Source: a virus. From it: DNA of 64,000 bases. This document shows positions 12,457-22,324 of the stretch, piece after piece. The position numbers were made by a program, and so were the translations under genes. How positions within the stretch are numbered: position 1 is the stretch's first letter; each line of letters begins with the position of its first letter. The stretch spans positions 1-64,000 of the IMG/VR virus record IMGVR_UViG_3300034031_000001, one strand, 5' to 3'. The notes beneath the pieces were generated by a model. The model did not search any database. It worked only from the letters and a program-made list of their open reading frames with translations, and was not told the origin of the DNA.

Positions 12457-14541
12457 ATGAGTAAGAAGATTAGTTACAAGCAACCCACCAAGAACATATG
12501 GTTCCCAGAACAAGTAGAACCAGATAAAGATGACAAAGAAGCTTTCAGAGCTTATTGGAAAAGGGAGAGAGATAGAATAAGATTTGGATTCAGAATAGCC
12601 AATGACCAAATCTACATATCAGGATGGCTATATTGGTACACAGTCTACTGGATAATTGAGTTAGATACTAAGCTAGCAGATGGACGTGACTTTAAAGGTA
12701 AGGGAGTACCTCTATTCAGAGATATCGAGTGGGAGGTTGGTGATGATATTGAACGAGCAGAAAGGGAGAAGAAGTTATATGTCCTAGTAGGGTCGCGTGG
12801 ATTTGGTAAATCTAATGTATGTGCCTCTATAGTTGGACGTATCTATAATTTCTTTGATGATACTGAATCAGTTATATCTGGTGGGTTCGCAAATGACATT
12901 AAACTACTAGCAGATAAGATTAACCTAGGACTATCTAATTGCCACCCCATATGGCACAAACAGAGGCTACTTAATAACTGGAAGCAGGAAGTTAAGGCTG
13001 GCTGGAAGGATAGTGAATCAGGCCTAGATAGAGGCTCTAATAGCCGTATATCTGTACGTAACTATGAAGAGGGTAATAATACAATGGCCGCGAATGGTAC
13101 GCGTCCAAAGGTGCAGATTATAGATGAGATAGGTAAGATACCTAACTTAGCTAGATGTGTACTTGATACTGTACCATGTTGGAATACAGCCTCTGGTGAA
13201 CAGTTCTCAATTCCTATCCTTGCAGGAACAGGAGGAGATATGGAGAAGGGTGCTGATGCAGCCAAAATTTTCAGAGAGACTAAACCATATAATGTACTTG
13301 AGTTTGACGACGAGTGGGAAGGTACTGGTAAAATTGGGAAGTTTGTTCCTGTAACTAAGGCCTTGAATAAGTATAAGGAACCTTGGACTCTATTTGACTA
13401 CTTAACCAAGGTGCGTAAAATGGACTTGCAACCTCACCCGGAATTACAGCGAATCATTATTCTTGTATCTAACGAGGAGAGAGTAAAGGAGGAGTTTGTT
13501 AAGCCTAGGAGAGAAGCTGCATTAAGGTCTAGTACTGGTAATGAGATTATCAAGGAGAAGGCCTACTATCCATTAGTACCTAGTGAATCATTCCTTACTA
13601 TTGATGCAAATGACTTCCCACAAGAAGCTTGTAAGGAGCATAGAAACAATCTTATATCTAATGGGTTCAAGAGCTTTAGGGTAGAGCTATTCCTCAATGC
13701 TGAAGGAGAGACTGCGTTCAAGGCTTCAGATAAGCACCCGGTAAGTGAGTTCCCAGTGAAGTCAGATACTAAGAAAGAGGGCGTTGTAGAGATAGTGGAG
13801 TTCCCTATAAGCAATGCACCTTACGGGCTGTATGTGGCTGGAATTGACCCTTATAAGCAATCTGAATCAGACTATTCAGACTCACTAGGTTCTGTCTATA
13901 TCTTTAAACGTATGACAGATAATATGGGAGAGACATTCCAGTACATGCCAGTAGCTTGGTATAATGGTAGGCCTAAGTCTATACATGACTGGTATGAGAA
14001 TGTACGCCTCCTCTTAAAGATGTACAATGCTATAGCTATGTGTGAGAACGCTGACTATGGGTTTATTCAATACATGATTGAGAAGAATGAGACATATTAT
14101 CTAGCAGAAGGTATGTCATTCCTTAAGGAGCTTAATCCTAACACTAGACACAGGTCTACATATGGATTGCCACCAACCACAGCTACCATAACACACTGGA
14201 ATAATACAGCTGTTATCTATACAAAGGAGATGGTAGCTAAGGAGCGTGATGAGAAAGGTAAAGTGACTAGAGAAGTACTGGGTGTAACTAGAATACTAGA
14301 CCCAATGCTATTAGAGGAGATGATGAAATTTAATAAGAATGAGGGTAACTTTGACCGTATAAGGGCATTCTCTATAGCCTTAGCGTATGCTAAGCAGTTA
14401 GATGCAACTATACCTAAGATAGCCATTACAGAAGAGAGAGAAGAAGCTAAAAAGAAATCAATGCGTAGTCCATTCATGATGGGAGGCTCCCTAGGATTCA
14501 AAGGAAAGGGCCCAAACAGGTCACCATTTATGATGAGGTAA
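12457..14541 (+). CDS. terL: Terminase large subunit (DNA-packaging ATPase/nuclease)
   Basis: 694 residues, normal for TerL of crAss-like phages. The ATPase domain shows Walker A GSRGFGKS (112-119), Walker B QIIDEIG (D223-E224) and a following coupling-type segment containing AGTGG. The RNase-H-like nuclease domain begins with YVAGIDPYKQ (D464), with further acidic residues downstream. The protein translocates DNA into the prohead through the portal encoded next and cuts the concatemer. The C-terminal PFMMGG / PFMMR tail is basic and flexible. The start has the A/C-rich leader CTACAAACCAA and no SD. Confidence 0.93.
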   Translation: MSKKISYKQPTKNIWFPEQVEPDKDDKEAFRAYWKRERDRIRFGFRIANDQIYISGWLYWYTVYWIIELDTKLADGRDFKGKGVPLFRDIEWEVGDDIERAEREKKLYVLVGSRGFGKSNVCASIVGRIYNFFDDTESVISGGFANDIKLLADKINLGLSNCHPIWHKQRLLNNWKQEVKAGWKDSESGLDRGSNSRISVRNYEEGNNTMAANGTRPKVQIIDEIGKIPNLARCVLDTVPCWNTASGEQFSIPILAGTGGDMEKGADAAKIFRETKPYNVLEFDDEWEGTGKIGKFVPVTKALNKYKEPWTLFDYLTKVRKMDLQPHPELQRIIILVSNEERVKEEFVKPRREAALRSSTGNEIIKEKAYYPLVPSESFLTIDANDFPQEACKEHRNNLISNGFKSFRVELFLNAEGETAFKASDKHPVSEFPVKSDTKKEGVVEIVEFPISNAPYGLYVAGIDPYKQSESDYSDSLGSVYIFKRMTDNMGETFQYMPVAWYNGRPKSIHDWYENVRLLLKMYNAIAMCENADYGFIQYMIEKNETYYLAEGMSFLKELNPNTRHRSTYGLPPTTATITHWNNTAVIYTKEMVAKERDEKGKVTREVLGVTRILDPMLLEEMMKFNKNEGNFDRIRAFSIALAYAKQLDATIPKIAITEEREEAKKKSMRSPFMMGGSLGFKGKGPNRSPFMMR

Positions 14542-14563
14542 TCACCTCCTTTGATTATGTATC

Positions 14564-14594
14564 TTTTTTAATCTGCTAAATCTTAGTATATTTG
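14564..14594 (+). promoter_or_regulatory. Bacteroidota-type promoter before the portal gene
   Basis: TTTT (14564-14567), 19 nt, then TATATTTG (14587-14594), a perfect -7 box with an imperfect upstream box. The ATG follows about 20 nt later. Confidence 0.55.
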
Positions 14595-14614
14595 GCACTT
14601 CATAACAAAACTTA

Positions 14615-17338
14615 ATGATTGTAAGCTCGTCAAGTCTATCATTACCTCCTCAAATGCTTCCCCTTAGTCAAAAGACTGAGAAGTGGAGGCAGGATTGCAT
14701 GGATGCACTAGAGGCAATAGGTAGACATCAGATAAATCAGAATACCAAGCTTATAGAGAACTATGAGATGGTACGCGGTAAGTTTATATACAGCCACTAT
14801 ATTGAACGTGAGGAATACGGGGACTTAATGACTCAGCTAACTAATGAGTTTGAAATGCCCTCTCACCTCCGTCACTATGATATTGTTTCTCAAGTAATTA
14901 ATACACTCTCCGGTGAGTATCAGAAGAGACCAGACATATTCCGTGTAAGGTCTAGAGATGAGAACGCCAAGAACAACTATAGTCGTAAGAAGACTGAGTT
15001 GCTAATGGAGTATGTGATGCAAGAGATTAATGGAGGTATAGAAGCTCAACTAGCTAAAGAGGGCTTAGACCCTAATAAACAAGACTTTGCCTCACAGGAG
15101 GAACAACAACAATACCAGCAACAAATAGAACAGAGACGAGGTGCTTTAACCCCACCTGAGGTGGAACGTTACATGCAGACTCAGTGGATGGACGCTGCTG
15201 AAATTTGGGCAGAACATCAGTTAGAGCATGATAAAGACCAGTTCAACTTACCGGAAAAGGAGAAGGTTGAATTTGAAGATATGCTAATAGCTGATAGATG
15301 CTTTAGACACTTTTATCTCACTCCCTTTGGACACAGTCAAGAGACTTGGAACACTATACACACATTCTATCATAAGTCACCTGAGGTAACATATATAGAG
15401 AATGGTGATTATGTAGGTAGGATACTATATGTATCTCTTCCTGACATTATCAACAGATATGGTCATAAGATGACTGAGAGTGATATACTCTTGCTAGAAG
15501 CCTTTAAGAATGAATCCTACAAGGCTAAGCAAGGCTTTGGTTCAGGAGAAGCAACATACTCAGGACTAACAGCAGGAACAGGTATGCCTCATCAGAATTA
15601 CGATGAGCAAAAGTTTGTAAGTGGACACTTAGGGTTTGACCCTAATAATCCTGAATCTACCAACCATAATATTGACATTGCGTTAGGTAGTGGAGATGCT
15701 ATCAACAACATGAATAAGTATGGGCTCTATGAGGTCACAGAGGCCTACTGGATGTCCCAACGTAAGATTGGTAAGTATGTCTACAATGACTACGAGACTG
15801 GGGAAGTAATGGTAATGCTTGTGGACGAAACGTTCAGCTTACCGGGTGTAAAAGAAAGGGAGAACTCATTTCTAGAATTAGGTAATGACCTAGAACCTAA
15901 CACTATTACTTGGACTTGGGTTAACGAAGTATACAAGGGTATCAAGATAAACAACAGATATAACAACCTAGCTAAACCTCTCTATATTGATGTAGGTGTA
16001 GCTGAGTTCCAATTTAGAGGAGACCTGAATATATATGGGGCTAAGCTTCCTGTATGTGGTCAGATATTCAACAACAGAAATGCAGAGTCAATGTCTCTAG
16101 TAGACTTGATGAAGCCACACCAGATTGGCTACAATGTAGCTATGAATCAGCTGTATGAGATTATGCAGCGTGAGATTGGTAGGTTCATGTTGATGGATAT
16201 GAACTTTATCCCGTCAGGTAAAGATTGGGGTGGTGAGCATAATTTTGAAAAATTAATGTTGGTTGCTAAGCAGTTAGGTATAGCCCCACTAGATGGTAGC
16301 CCTGCCAATACTAAGCAATCAAGCTTCTCACATTTCCAAGAGATTGACTTGGATGAATCCGCAAGGATGATATCTAGGCTCAAAATAGCTGAGGCATTTG
16401 AGAACTTTGCACTTAAGCAAGTAGGTATCACACCACAGAGACTAGGTGCAACAACTGCGTCAGAATCTGCAACAGGTGTACAACAGGCTGTTAATCAGTC
16501 CTATGCACAGACAGAGAGTCACTTCACTAACTTCTCCAATTATAAGAGGAGATGCTTACAGATGAACTTAGAGATAGCTCAGTACGTACAATCCAAAAAG
16601 GAGAATGTACAACTAGCTTATGTTAAGTCTGACATGTCCCGTGCATTTGTAGAAATAGCTGGAACAGACCTCCTCTTATCTGAGTTCGGGGTAAGAGTAG
16701 CTAATAGTGCAGAAGAAGTAAGGAAGCTAGAGATGATGAGACAACTGTTCCTTGAGAACAATACTACTGGTGCTAATCCAACAGACCTAGCTACAGTTAT
16801 CATGTCTAATAGTCCTGCTGAGATTAAGGCACAACTGGCTGCATCTTGGAAAGCTCAACAAGCTCAACAACAACAACAAATGCAATCTGAACAGCAAGGT
16901 ATGCAAGCACAAATACAAGCTGCTGCTGAAGAGGCTGAAAAGAAACGTCAGTTTGAAGCTGAACAAGCTGAACTTGATAGAGCTAATGAAAGGTATATTA
17001 CTGAAGTTAGAGCACTTGGTAGTGTGGGCTTAGGTGGTAACCCAGACATAGATGGAAGTGGAGTACCTGATGTACTTGAGGTACAGAAGCTAAACATGGA
17101 AATGGGTAAGCATACTGAGGATATACTATTCAAGAGACAAGAGGCTCGTATGAAGCTTAATGAGCAGAAGACTAAGGCTGATATCGAGAAGGATAAGGTT
17201 AAACTTGAAAAGGAGAGAATGAGCCATGAGAAAGAGGAGAATGAGAAAGATAGACAGGTTGAGCGTGAGAACATGGTCAATGACCTAGCTATTGAGAAAC
17301 AACGTGCTAAGAACAAACCTAAACCTTCAAGTAAATAA
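14615..17338 (+). CDS. Portal protein
   Basis: 907 residues directly after TerL. The N-terminal third contains the typical crAss-like portal pattern (HYDIVSQVINTLSGEYQKRP around residues 88-107), followed by the Gln-rich insertion 150-185, the wing and stem region, and a long charged Gln/Glu/Lys coiled coil from about 740 to the end that would form the barrel. Twelve copies would form the channel at one capsid vertex and dock TerL. The stop codon overlaps the start of the next gene by one base. Confidence 0.9.
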   Translation: MIVSSSSLSLPPQMLPLSQKTEKWRQDCMDALEAIGRHQINQNTKLIENYEMVRGKFIYSHYIEREEYGDLMTQLTNEFEMPSHLRHYDIVSQVINTLSGEYQKRPDIFRVRSRDENAKNNYSRKKTELLMEYVMQEINGGIEAQLAKEGLDPNKQDFASQEEQQQYQQQIEQRRGALTPPEVERYMQTQWMDAAEIWAEHQLEHDKDQFNLPEKEKVEFEDMLIADRCFRHFYLTPFGHSQETWNTIHTFYHKSPEVTYIENGDYVGRILYVSLPDIINRYGHKMTESDILLLEAFKNESYKAKQGFGSGEATYSGLTAGTGMPHQNYDEQKFVSGHLGFDPNNPESTNHNIDIALGSGDAINNMNKYGLYEVTEAYWMSQRKIGKYVYNDYETGEVMVMLVDETFSLPGVKERENSFLELGNDLEPNTITWTWVNEVYKGIKINNRYNNLAKPLYIDVGVAEFQFRGDLNIYGAKLPVCGQIFNNRNAESMSLVDLMKPHQIGYNVAMNQLYEIMQREIGRFMLMDMNFIPSGKDWGGEHNFEKLMLVAKQLGIAPLDGSPANTKQSSFSHFQEIDLDESARMISRLKIAEAFENFALKQVGITPQRLGATTASESATGVQQAVNQSYAQTESHFTNFSNYKRRCLQMNLEIAQYVQSKKENVQLAYVKSDMSRAFVEIAGTDLLLSEFGVRVANSAEEVRKLEMMRQLFLENNTTGANPTDLATVIMSNSPAEIKAQLAASWKAQQAQQQQQMQSEQQGMQAQIQAAAEEAEKKRQFEAEQAELDRANERYITEVRALGSVGLGGNPDIDGSGVPDVLEVQKLNMEMGKHTEDILFKRQEARMKLNEQKTKADIEKDKVKLEKERMSHEKEENEKDRQVERENMVNDLAIEKQRAKNKPKPSSK

Positions 17339-17769
17339 TGGCTAAGAGAACCGCCCAGACTATATCAGTATTTTCAAGATGTTATGGAGATATATTCCCA
17401 TATAACATGGTATTAGTCTATAAGAAGGATGGAGACTTTAGAGATATGGTAGATGAAGCAAAGAAGGGATTCCCTGACCTAAAGAGGCTCGATAGTGAGC
17501 CCTTTGGTGATGGAGTCTCTGCCTTTGTATTCAGTGATGATACCTCCCCTAGTGGAAATATCTACTTATTCTTTACTGACTCCCTTACCATAGATGTGTT
17601 AGTACACGAATGTGTCCATGTGACATCCAGAGTATTTGACAAGCTAGACTCCGAACTAAACCCTAGTACAGAGGAGATATTTGCCTACACAATGGAGTTC
17701 ATGTTTAGAGACATTTATTACATGATTACCGATAAAATGAAGGTTGACCTAAGCAAAATATCTCGTTAA
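17338..17769 (+). CDS. Zincin-like metallopeptidase, 143 aa
   Basis: VLVHECVHVTSR places an HExxH motif at H90-E91-H94, with a third-ligand candidate in EEIFAYTMEF (E112-E113). This is the layout of a small zinc metallopeptidase. It lies between portal and scaffold genes, where phages usually encode a prohead protease, so a maturation role is attractive but is inference; the family in phages is otherwise uncharacterised. Its stop codon is embedded in copy 3 of the TTAATGCGATGTAT repeat. Confidence 0.65.
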   Translation: MAKRTAQTISVFSRCYGDIFPYNMVLVYKKDGDFRDMVDEAKKGFPDLKRLDSEPFGDGVSAFVFSDDTSPSGNIYLFFTDSLTIDVLVHECVHVTSRVFDKLDSELNPSTEEIFAYTMEFMFRDIYYMITDKMKVDLSKISR

Positions 17770-17787
17770 TGCGATGTATTGTCTAAA
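17765..17787. repeat. Copy 3 of the TTAATGCGATGTAT repeat (long form)
   Basis: Identical over 23 nt to 4484-4506. The TAA stop of the zincin gene (17767-17769) lies inside the repeat. It is followed by a 76-nt gap before the scaffold gene. Confidence 0.8.
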
Positions 17788-17863
17788 CCTCATGTATAGA
17801 TTTTAACGATAGAGAATTATTCCTTAATATTGCATTCAATACGTAATAAAAACCAACCAAAAT

Positions 17864-19033
17864 ATGGCAGATAATACCACTGAGGTAAACTTAGAAGTTA
17901 TCTCCGAAGATATCTTTAATCAGTTGATGGATGATGCTCCTGTAAAGACAGATGCACCCACAAAGGTTGACCCTAAAGTTGACCTTGAACCTGAGAAAAA
18001 GATTCCTACACGGAGAGAGAAAGCTCCTGAAGGTGATGATACTGATAAAGTAGAGCCTCCTACCAAGACTGATGATGAAGTTAGTAAAGATATCGACGGT
18101 ACATTTGATGATACATTAGATGGTGACGATGAAGGTAATGGAGATGCTGATACTAGTATTTTAGAGGCTAAATACAAGGGTCTCGTAGAGAGAGGTATAT
18201 GGCAAGAGATTGAGTTACCGGCAGACTTTGAATGGTCTGATGAAACATACGGTGAGATAGCATCAACTCAGGCCCAATGGAAAGCAGAGGAGATGTTTAA
18301 TGAGATGCTAGACCAGAGCGGTGACTATGGTAAGGCAATCTTTAATCACATCAAGAATGGTGGTAATCCAGATGAGATTATAACACTGTTCAAAGAATCT
18401 AAGAAACTTGAAGGTTTAGACATCACAACTGAGGATGGACAACAACAAGCTGTTAGAGACTACTATACAAAAGTAATGGGCTGGTCAGAAGCTAAGACTA
18501 CCCGTTTCATAAATAGCGCCATTGACCGCAAGGAATTAAAGACTGAAGCTGAGGAAGTGAAAGGTCTGATGGACAAAGAAATTAAGAAACAACTTCAGGA
18601 AACTGAAAAAGAACAAGCTGCCAAGGTAGAGGCACAGAAAGCTGCTAATGAACAATTTGCTAAGAGTATGGAACAGGCCATCGCGTCTCGTGAAGACTTT
18701 AGTGCAAAAGAACAGAAGCAACTAATGCAAAATCTACTAGTGTTCGACCAAAAACTTTCTGATGGAAGAGTAGCCAACAAGTTCACAATGGACTATATGG
18801 CACTAAAGTCTGACCCTGCTAAATTTGTTGACCTAATTGCATTCGTATCTAACCCTGAAAAATACATCGAGAAAGTATCCAAGAAAGCAGAAACAAATAC
18901 AGCAAAGAAGACTTGGGAGTTTATCAAGAATAGTGGCTCCCTTAATAGAGCAACAGGTACAACACACTCAAGTAGTAAGAATAGCAAGGAGAAAGACCTT
19001 GTAATTGATTATAGAACTTTAAGTAGAGACTAA
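17864..19033 (+). CDS. Scaffolding-like protein
   Basis: 389 residues with an acidic, disordered N-terminus (Asp/Glu/Lys/Thr-rich, residues 1-105), a helical centre and a charged coiled coil (about 225-275; KEIKKQLQETEKEQAAKVEA). Its position immediately before the major capsid gene and its composition are those of a scaffold that guides capsid assembly and is removed on maturation. The start is preceded by the A/C-rich leader AAAACCAACCAAAAT. No sequence motif proves the role. Confidence 0.7.
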   Translation: MADNTTEVNLEVISEDIFNQLMDDAPVKTDAPTKVDPKVDLEPEKKIPTRREKAPEGDDTDKVEPPTKTDDEVSKDIDGTFDDTLDGDDEGNGDADTSILEAKYKGLVERGIWQEIELPADFEWSDETYGEIASTQAQWKAEEMFNEMLDQSGDYGKAIFNHIKNGGNPDEIITLFKESKKLEGLDITTEDGQQQAVRDYYTKVMGWSEAKTTRFINSAIDRKELKTEAEEVKGLMDKEIKKQLQETEKEQAAKVEAQKAANEQFAKSMEQAIASREDFSAKEQKQLMQNLLVFDQKLSDGRVANKFTMDYMALKSDPAKFVDLIAFVSNPEKYIEKVSKKAETNTAKKTWEFIKNSGSLNRATGTTHSSSKNSKEKDLVIDYRTLSRD

Positions 19034-19058
19034 CAAACAATAAAAATAGAACAGATAA

Positions 19059-20657
19059 ATGGCATCCTTAACAACTTTTAATAACTCACTGGTAGTAAGT
19101 CAGTCTGAGTTTAAAGCAGGCAAGTATACCGATACCAATACAATTTATTCTTGGTATAAGAAAGATACCTTTACAAATTATAAGGGTATGCTTGCACTTT
19201 GGAACCAGCGCAGACTGGTTAACACTCCACTATTGAACATGACTGAGTTGAAGAACAACGTCGTATATGTTAATGGTGCTGAGGGTAAATTCTCCTACAG
19301 TGTTCCTTACGAAATTGGCTTGCCAGTTATGGTAGAGAACATGGTATCTGGTAACTCAACTCCGGGTATTGATGGTCAGAAATTCAAAATTAAGCTGAGT
19401 GAAGATTGCTTCACTAATACAGACAGAATCACTTATGATTATCGTGATGGTATCGAACTTTACGTTACCGAAGACGAAATCTATCATGAGAATGGGGGTT
19501 ATGTATACACCGTGCAAGTAGTATCTTTCGACAGAAAGAATGCCTATTTCCCACCTGCAAAGCTTGCACCCGGTACTCCATTCATGAAGATATCTAACTC
19601 TAACCATGAGTATGATACACAGAAGTCTAGCATCACTACTAAGTTTGGTAGCTTGAAGCTTGAGAATCAGATTGGTGGTGCACGTTCAGTTTACCACTGG
19701 ATTACAGCATATGCTGACATGTTGAAGGTTAGTGACCCTAACATGGCGTGGATATCATCTGTATATGGTGACCTGAAGAATTCCAACTCTACAATGGTTA
19801 TGTATAACCTTGATGAAGCTGGTAAACCTAAGAAGGGTTCTCTCCGCTGGATGAGCATGGTTGAGGCTATGTTATGGGCAGAGATGAAGAAGATGGAAGA
19901 AATGGACTTGATGTGGTCTAAAGGTGGTGTGGTTGAAGGTTCTGGTAGAACTCCAGTGCGTGTAGGTATGGGCTTGTATGAGCAAATGCGTAATGGTACA
20001 CGTCTGAAATACACAACTCTTTCTAAGGCAATGTTGGATGGTCTGTTTGGACAGTTATTCTACAACTCAGGTATTCCAATTGAGAAGCGTAGAGTTAAGG
20101 TACAAGTAGGTACTGGCGCAATGATTGAGGTTCAGAAATTAATTGAGAATGAATTTGGTAAGACTCCATTTACAGTTAACGCTAGTGATGTAGGATTACT
20201 TAAGGGAGATTCTCAGAATCTGAAATTTGGTTACAGATTTACATCAATGCAGTTCCCTACAGCGGGATGGGTTGAATTCGAAATTAACCCTGCATTTGAC
20301 AACTTATATAACAGAGTAGCTGATGGACTTATCGGAGAGTTCCCAGTACACTCTTACACGCTTGCAATCTTTGACGTAACAAACGACAGAGAGACTAATG
20401 CAGCTGCTAAGATGGATACTCAGTTCCGTTATGAGCAAGGTGCAAACAATGGCTCTAACATAACACTAGTTAAACCTGAAGGTATGGATGGCATTGTATG
20501 GGGTTATGAACTCGGTACACACGCACCAAACTGGATGAGTAGCGGCCCAATCTACTCTACTTCACAAAGAGATGGTTATGCTATCTGGATGAAGAGTATG
20601 AGTGCAATATGGCTGAAAGATGCTTCTAGAAGTATCCTGCTTGAAAAGAATGTATAA
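19059..20657 (+). CDS. Major capsid protein, HK97-type
   Basis: 532 residues, the usual size for crAss-like capsid proteins, located after the scaffold-like gene. The sequence has the family look: N-terminal arm with WNQRRLVNTPLL, STPGIDGQKFKIKLSEDCF near residue 100, EKRRVKVQVGTGAMIEVQKL near 345, and a C-terminal GYELGTHAPNWMSSGPIYS. It would form the hexamers and pentamers of the head. Codon use is more regular and C/G-richer than in neighbours, as expected for the most abundant virion protein. A hairpin follows the stop. Confidence 0.88.
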   Translation: MASLTTFNNSLVVSQSEFKAGKYTDTNTIYSWYKKDTFTNYKGMLALWNQRRLVNTPLLNMTELKNNVVYVNGAEGKFSYSVPYEIGLPVMVENMVSGNSTPGIDGQKFKIKLSEDCFTNTDRITYDYRDGIELYVTEDEIYHENGGYVYTVQVVSFDRKNAYFPPAKLAPGTPFMKISNSNHEYDTQKSSITTKFGSLKLENQIGGARSVYHWITAYADMLKVSDPNMAWISSVYGDLKNSNSTMVMYNLDEAGKPKKGSLRWMSMVEAMLWAEMKKMEEMDLMWSKGGVVEGSGRTPVRVGMGLYEQMRNGTRLKYTTLSKAMLDGLFGQLFYNSGIPIEKRRVKVQVGTGAMIEVQKLIENEFGKTPFTVNASDVGLLKGDSQNLKFGYRFTSMQFPTAGWVEFEINPAFDNLYNRVADGLIGEFPVHSYTLAIFDVTNDRETNAAAKMDTQFRYEQGANNGSNITLVKPEGMDGIVWGYELGTHAPNWMSSGPIYSTSQRDGYAIWMKSMSAIWLKDASRSILLEKNV

Positions 20658-20666
20658 TGAAATTGT

Positions 20667-20696
20667 GGGGTGCTATTAAATACTTAGTAGCACCTC
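20667..20696 (+). terminator. Hairpin after the capsid gene
   Basis: GGGGTGCTA (20667-20675) pairs with TAGCACCTC (20688-20696) over 9 bp including one G·U, with a 12-nt loop. The following CCCTTTATA is only partly T-rich, so partial termination or mRNA end protection is more likely than full termination. Confidence 0.5.
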
Positions 20697-20735
20697 CCTT
20701 TATACCTTCCAAACTAATAACAAAACCAACATATA

Positions 20736-21623
20736 ATGAGTAGCAATTTCGTAAGGTTCAAAGAGAACGCGAGTAAATCTAGGCCTAACCTCGGATTAGA
20801 GGCTGATGGCAGAAGTAAATTCCCTAATTGTGTAGACTTGTATCAACCAGCCTTAGGCCCTGATGGCAGATGGTTAACTGGTATGGACGAGAACGCACAC
20901 TCAGTATTGATTATACAAGACGCGACAGAAAGGGAAGCTAAGAGAGAGGCATTGAAAAAGGAGAGAGAGTCATTAGAGTCTCTGACTAATATTGACCTTT
21001 CAGGTAAGAGTGCATTTTGGAATACATATTGGGTTGAAGTTAACCCAAACAAACCTCTTAATCTAACTAATCCTCTTGACCGTATTAAGTATAATGTACT
21101 ATTAGTATCTGATGTAGTTGCCCCAACTCTCAAGGATGCAAATAGAGCTGAATACAAAAATGCAAAATACTACATTGCTCGTGAATTCGAGGATGTGACT
21201 GATAGACTAGAGAAAAGGAGAAACAAGGATGAAGCTAGTGCAGCTCTACTTGAGTTACTGAAGGTGCCTAATAGGGCAGTATTAGTTGCCAAGTATTTAG
21301 AGTTACCTATTAATGAGTCCACACCTCCTGAGAATGTATACGATATATTCGGTACATATCTCGACAATGATGAGAAATTAGATTCAGTTAATAAGTTTCT
21401 TTCTGCTGTGAGGAAATCTCCTGAAGAAATCAACATTAAGCTAATCTTCGCTGATGCTGTAAAATGGAATGTTATTAGACGTAGAGATAATCTATATCAA
21501 AGAGGTAACATCACATTAGGTAGAGAGCCTAAGGAAGTTATTACTTTCTTAACTGATGTGAAGAATAGTGGAGAGTTGTTATCTATACAGGAGGAAGTAG
21601 AAATGAAGCGCAAGTTCGGATAA
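20736..21623 (+). CDS. Conserved crAss-like head protein, 295 aa
   Basis: Directly downstream of the capsid gene. Its charged helical middle (EREAKREALKKERESLES), followed by NIDLSGKSAFWNTYWVEVNP and LDRIKYNVLLVSDVVAPTL, matches a protein conserved at this position in crAss-like genomes. Its exact virion location is not something I can assign; a head-associated or assembly role is likely from context. The next gene starts 3 nt after its stop. Confidence 0.65.
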   Translation: MSSNFVRFKENASKSRPNLGLEADGRSKFPNCVDLYQPALGPDGRWLTGMDENAHSVLIIQDATEREAKREALKKERESLESLTNIDLSGKSAFWNTYWVEVNPNKPLNLTNPLDRIKYNVLLVSDVVAPTLKDANRAEYKNAKYYIAREFEDVTDRLEKRRNKDEASAALLELLKVPNRAVLVAKYLELPINESTPPENVYDIFGTYLDNDEKLDSVNKFLSAVRKSPEEINIKLIFADAVKWNVIRRRDNLYQRGNITLGREPKEVITFLTDVKNSGELLSIQEEVEMKRKFG

Positions 21624-21626
21624 TAA

Positions 21627-22298
21627 ATGACAGCACTAGAGGCTTATAAAGAGTTTGAACTAAAGATAAATGGTCTGGACAACTCTAGTAATGTAGATAT
21701 ATCTCCGGGTGAGTTCATAATGTTATACAATGAACAACAGCCCAAATGGTTCTCAAGTAAGTTTGAAGAGAGAAGTTCAAGGTATGCGATAGATGAAGTT
21801 GAGGGTCTAGTTGAACTAGATAAAACCCTAGAGATTGAGTCGATAACTGGAAGGTATGTTAATTGTAAACTACCTTCCAATTATTTTGACCATATCAAGA
21901 CTCATATATTAGCATCAAGAGCCTCCTGTACTGAGAAGTTACTTAAGACACATGAGGTAAAATTATTAGAGCTTGAGTCCTATCTAGGTGACCACTTTAA
22001 TTCACCTTCATTTGATTACAGAGAAACTGTAATTACTTTTGCAGGAAACAAAATACAAGTATATAAGACAGACTTTGAAGTAAAGTCCGTGCTTATGACA
22101 TATTATAGATACCCGGTTAAGATTGATATCGCCGGGTATAAACATGTAGATGGTACAGACTCCTCTAATGTCAACCCAGAGCTTCCAGATGAAGCGGTAA
22201 GGGAGGTGTTAGATATGTGTGCACTAGAAGTACAGAGAACTTTTCAAAACGTTGAAGGATTTCAACTATCAACAGATAGAGTAAACAGAAACAAATAG
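21627..22298 (+). CDS. Head-tail connector (ring-type) protein, 223 aa
   Basis: The segment MTYYRYPVKIDIAGYKHVDG followed by NPELPDEAVREVLDMCALE is typical of the connector or ring proteins that stack below the portal in crAss-like virions. The N-terminus (LEAYKEFELKINGLDNSSN) resembles other phage adaptors. It is co-directional with the head gene cluster and separated by 3 nt from the gene upstream. Confidence 0.7.
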   Translation: MTALEAYKEFELKINGLDNSSNVDISPGEFIMLYNEQQPKWFSSKFEERSSRYAIDEVEGLVELDKTLEIESITGRYVNCKLPSNYFDHIKTHILASRASCTEKLLKTHEVKLLELESYLGDHFNSPSFDYRETVITFAGNKIQVYKTDFEVKSVLMTYYRYPVKIDIAGYKHVDGTDSSNVNPELPDEAVREVLDMCALEVQRTFQNVEGFQLSTDRVNRNK

Positions 22299-22324
22299 AT
22301 TAACAACAACAAAACAATAGAATA

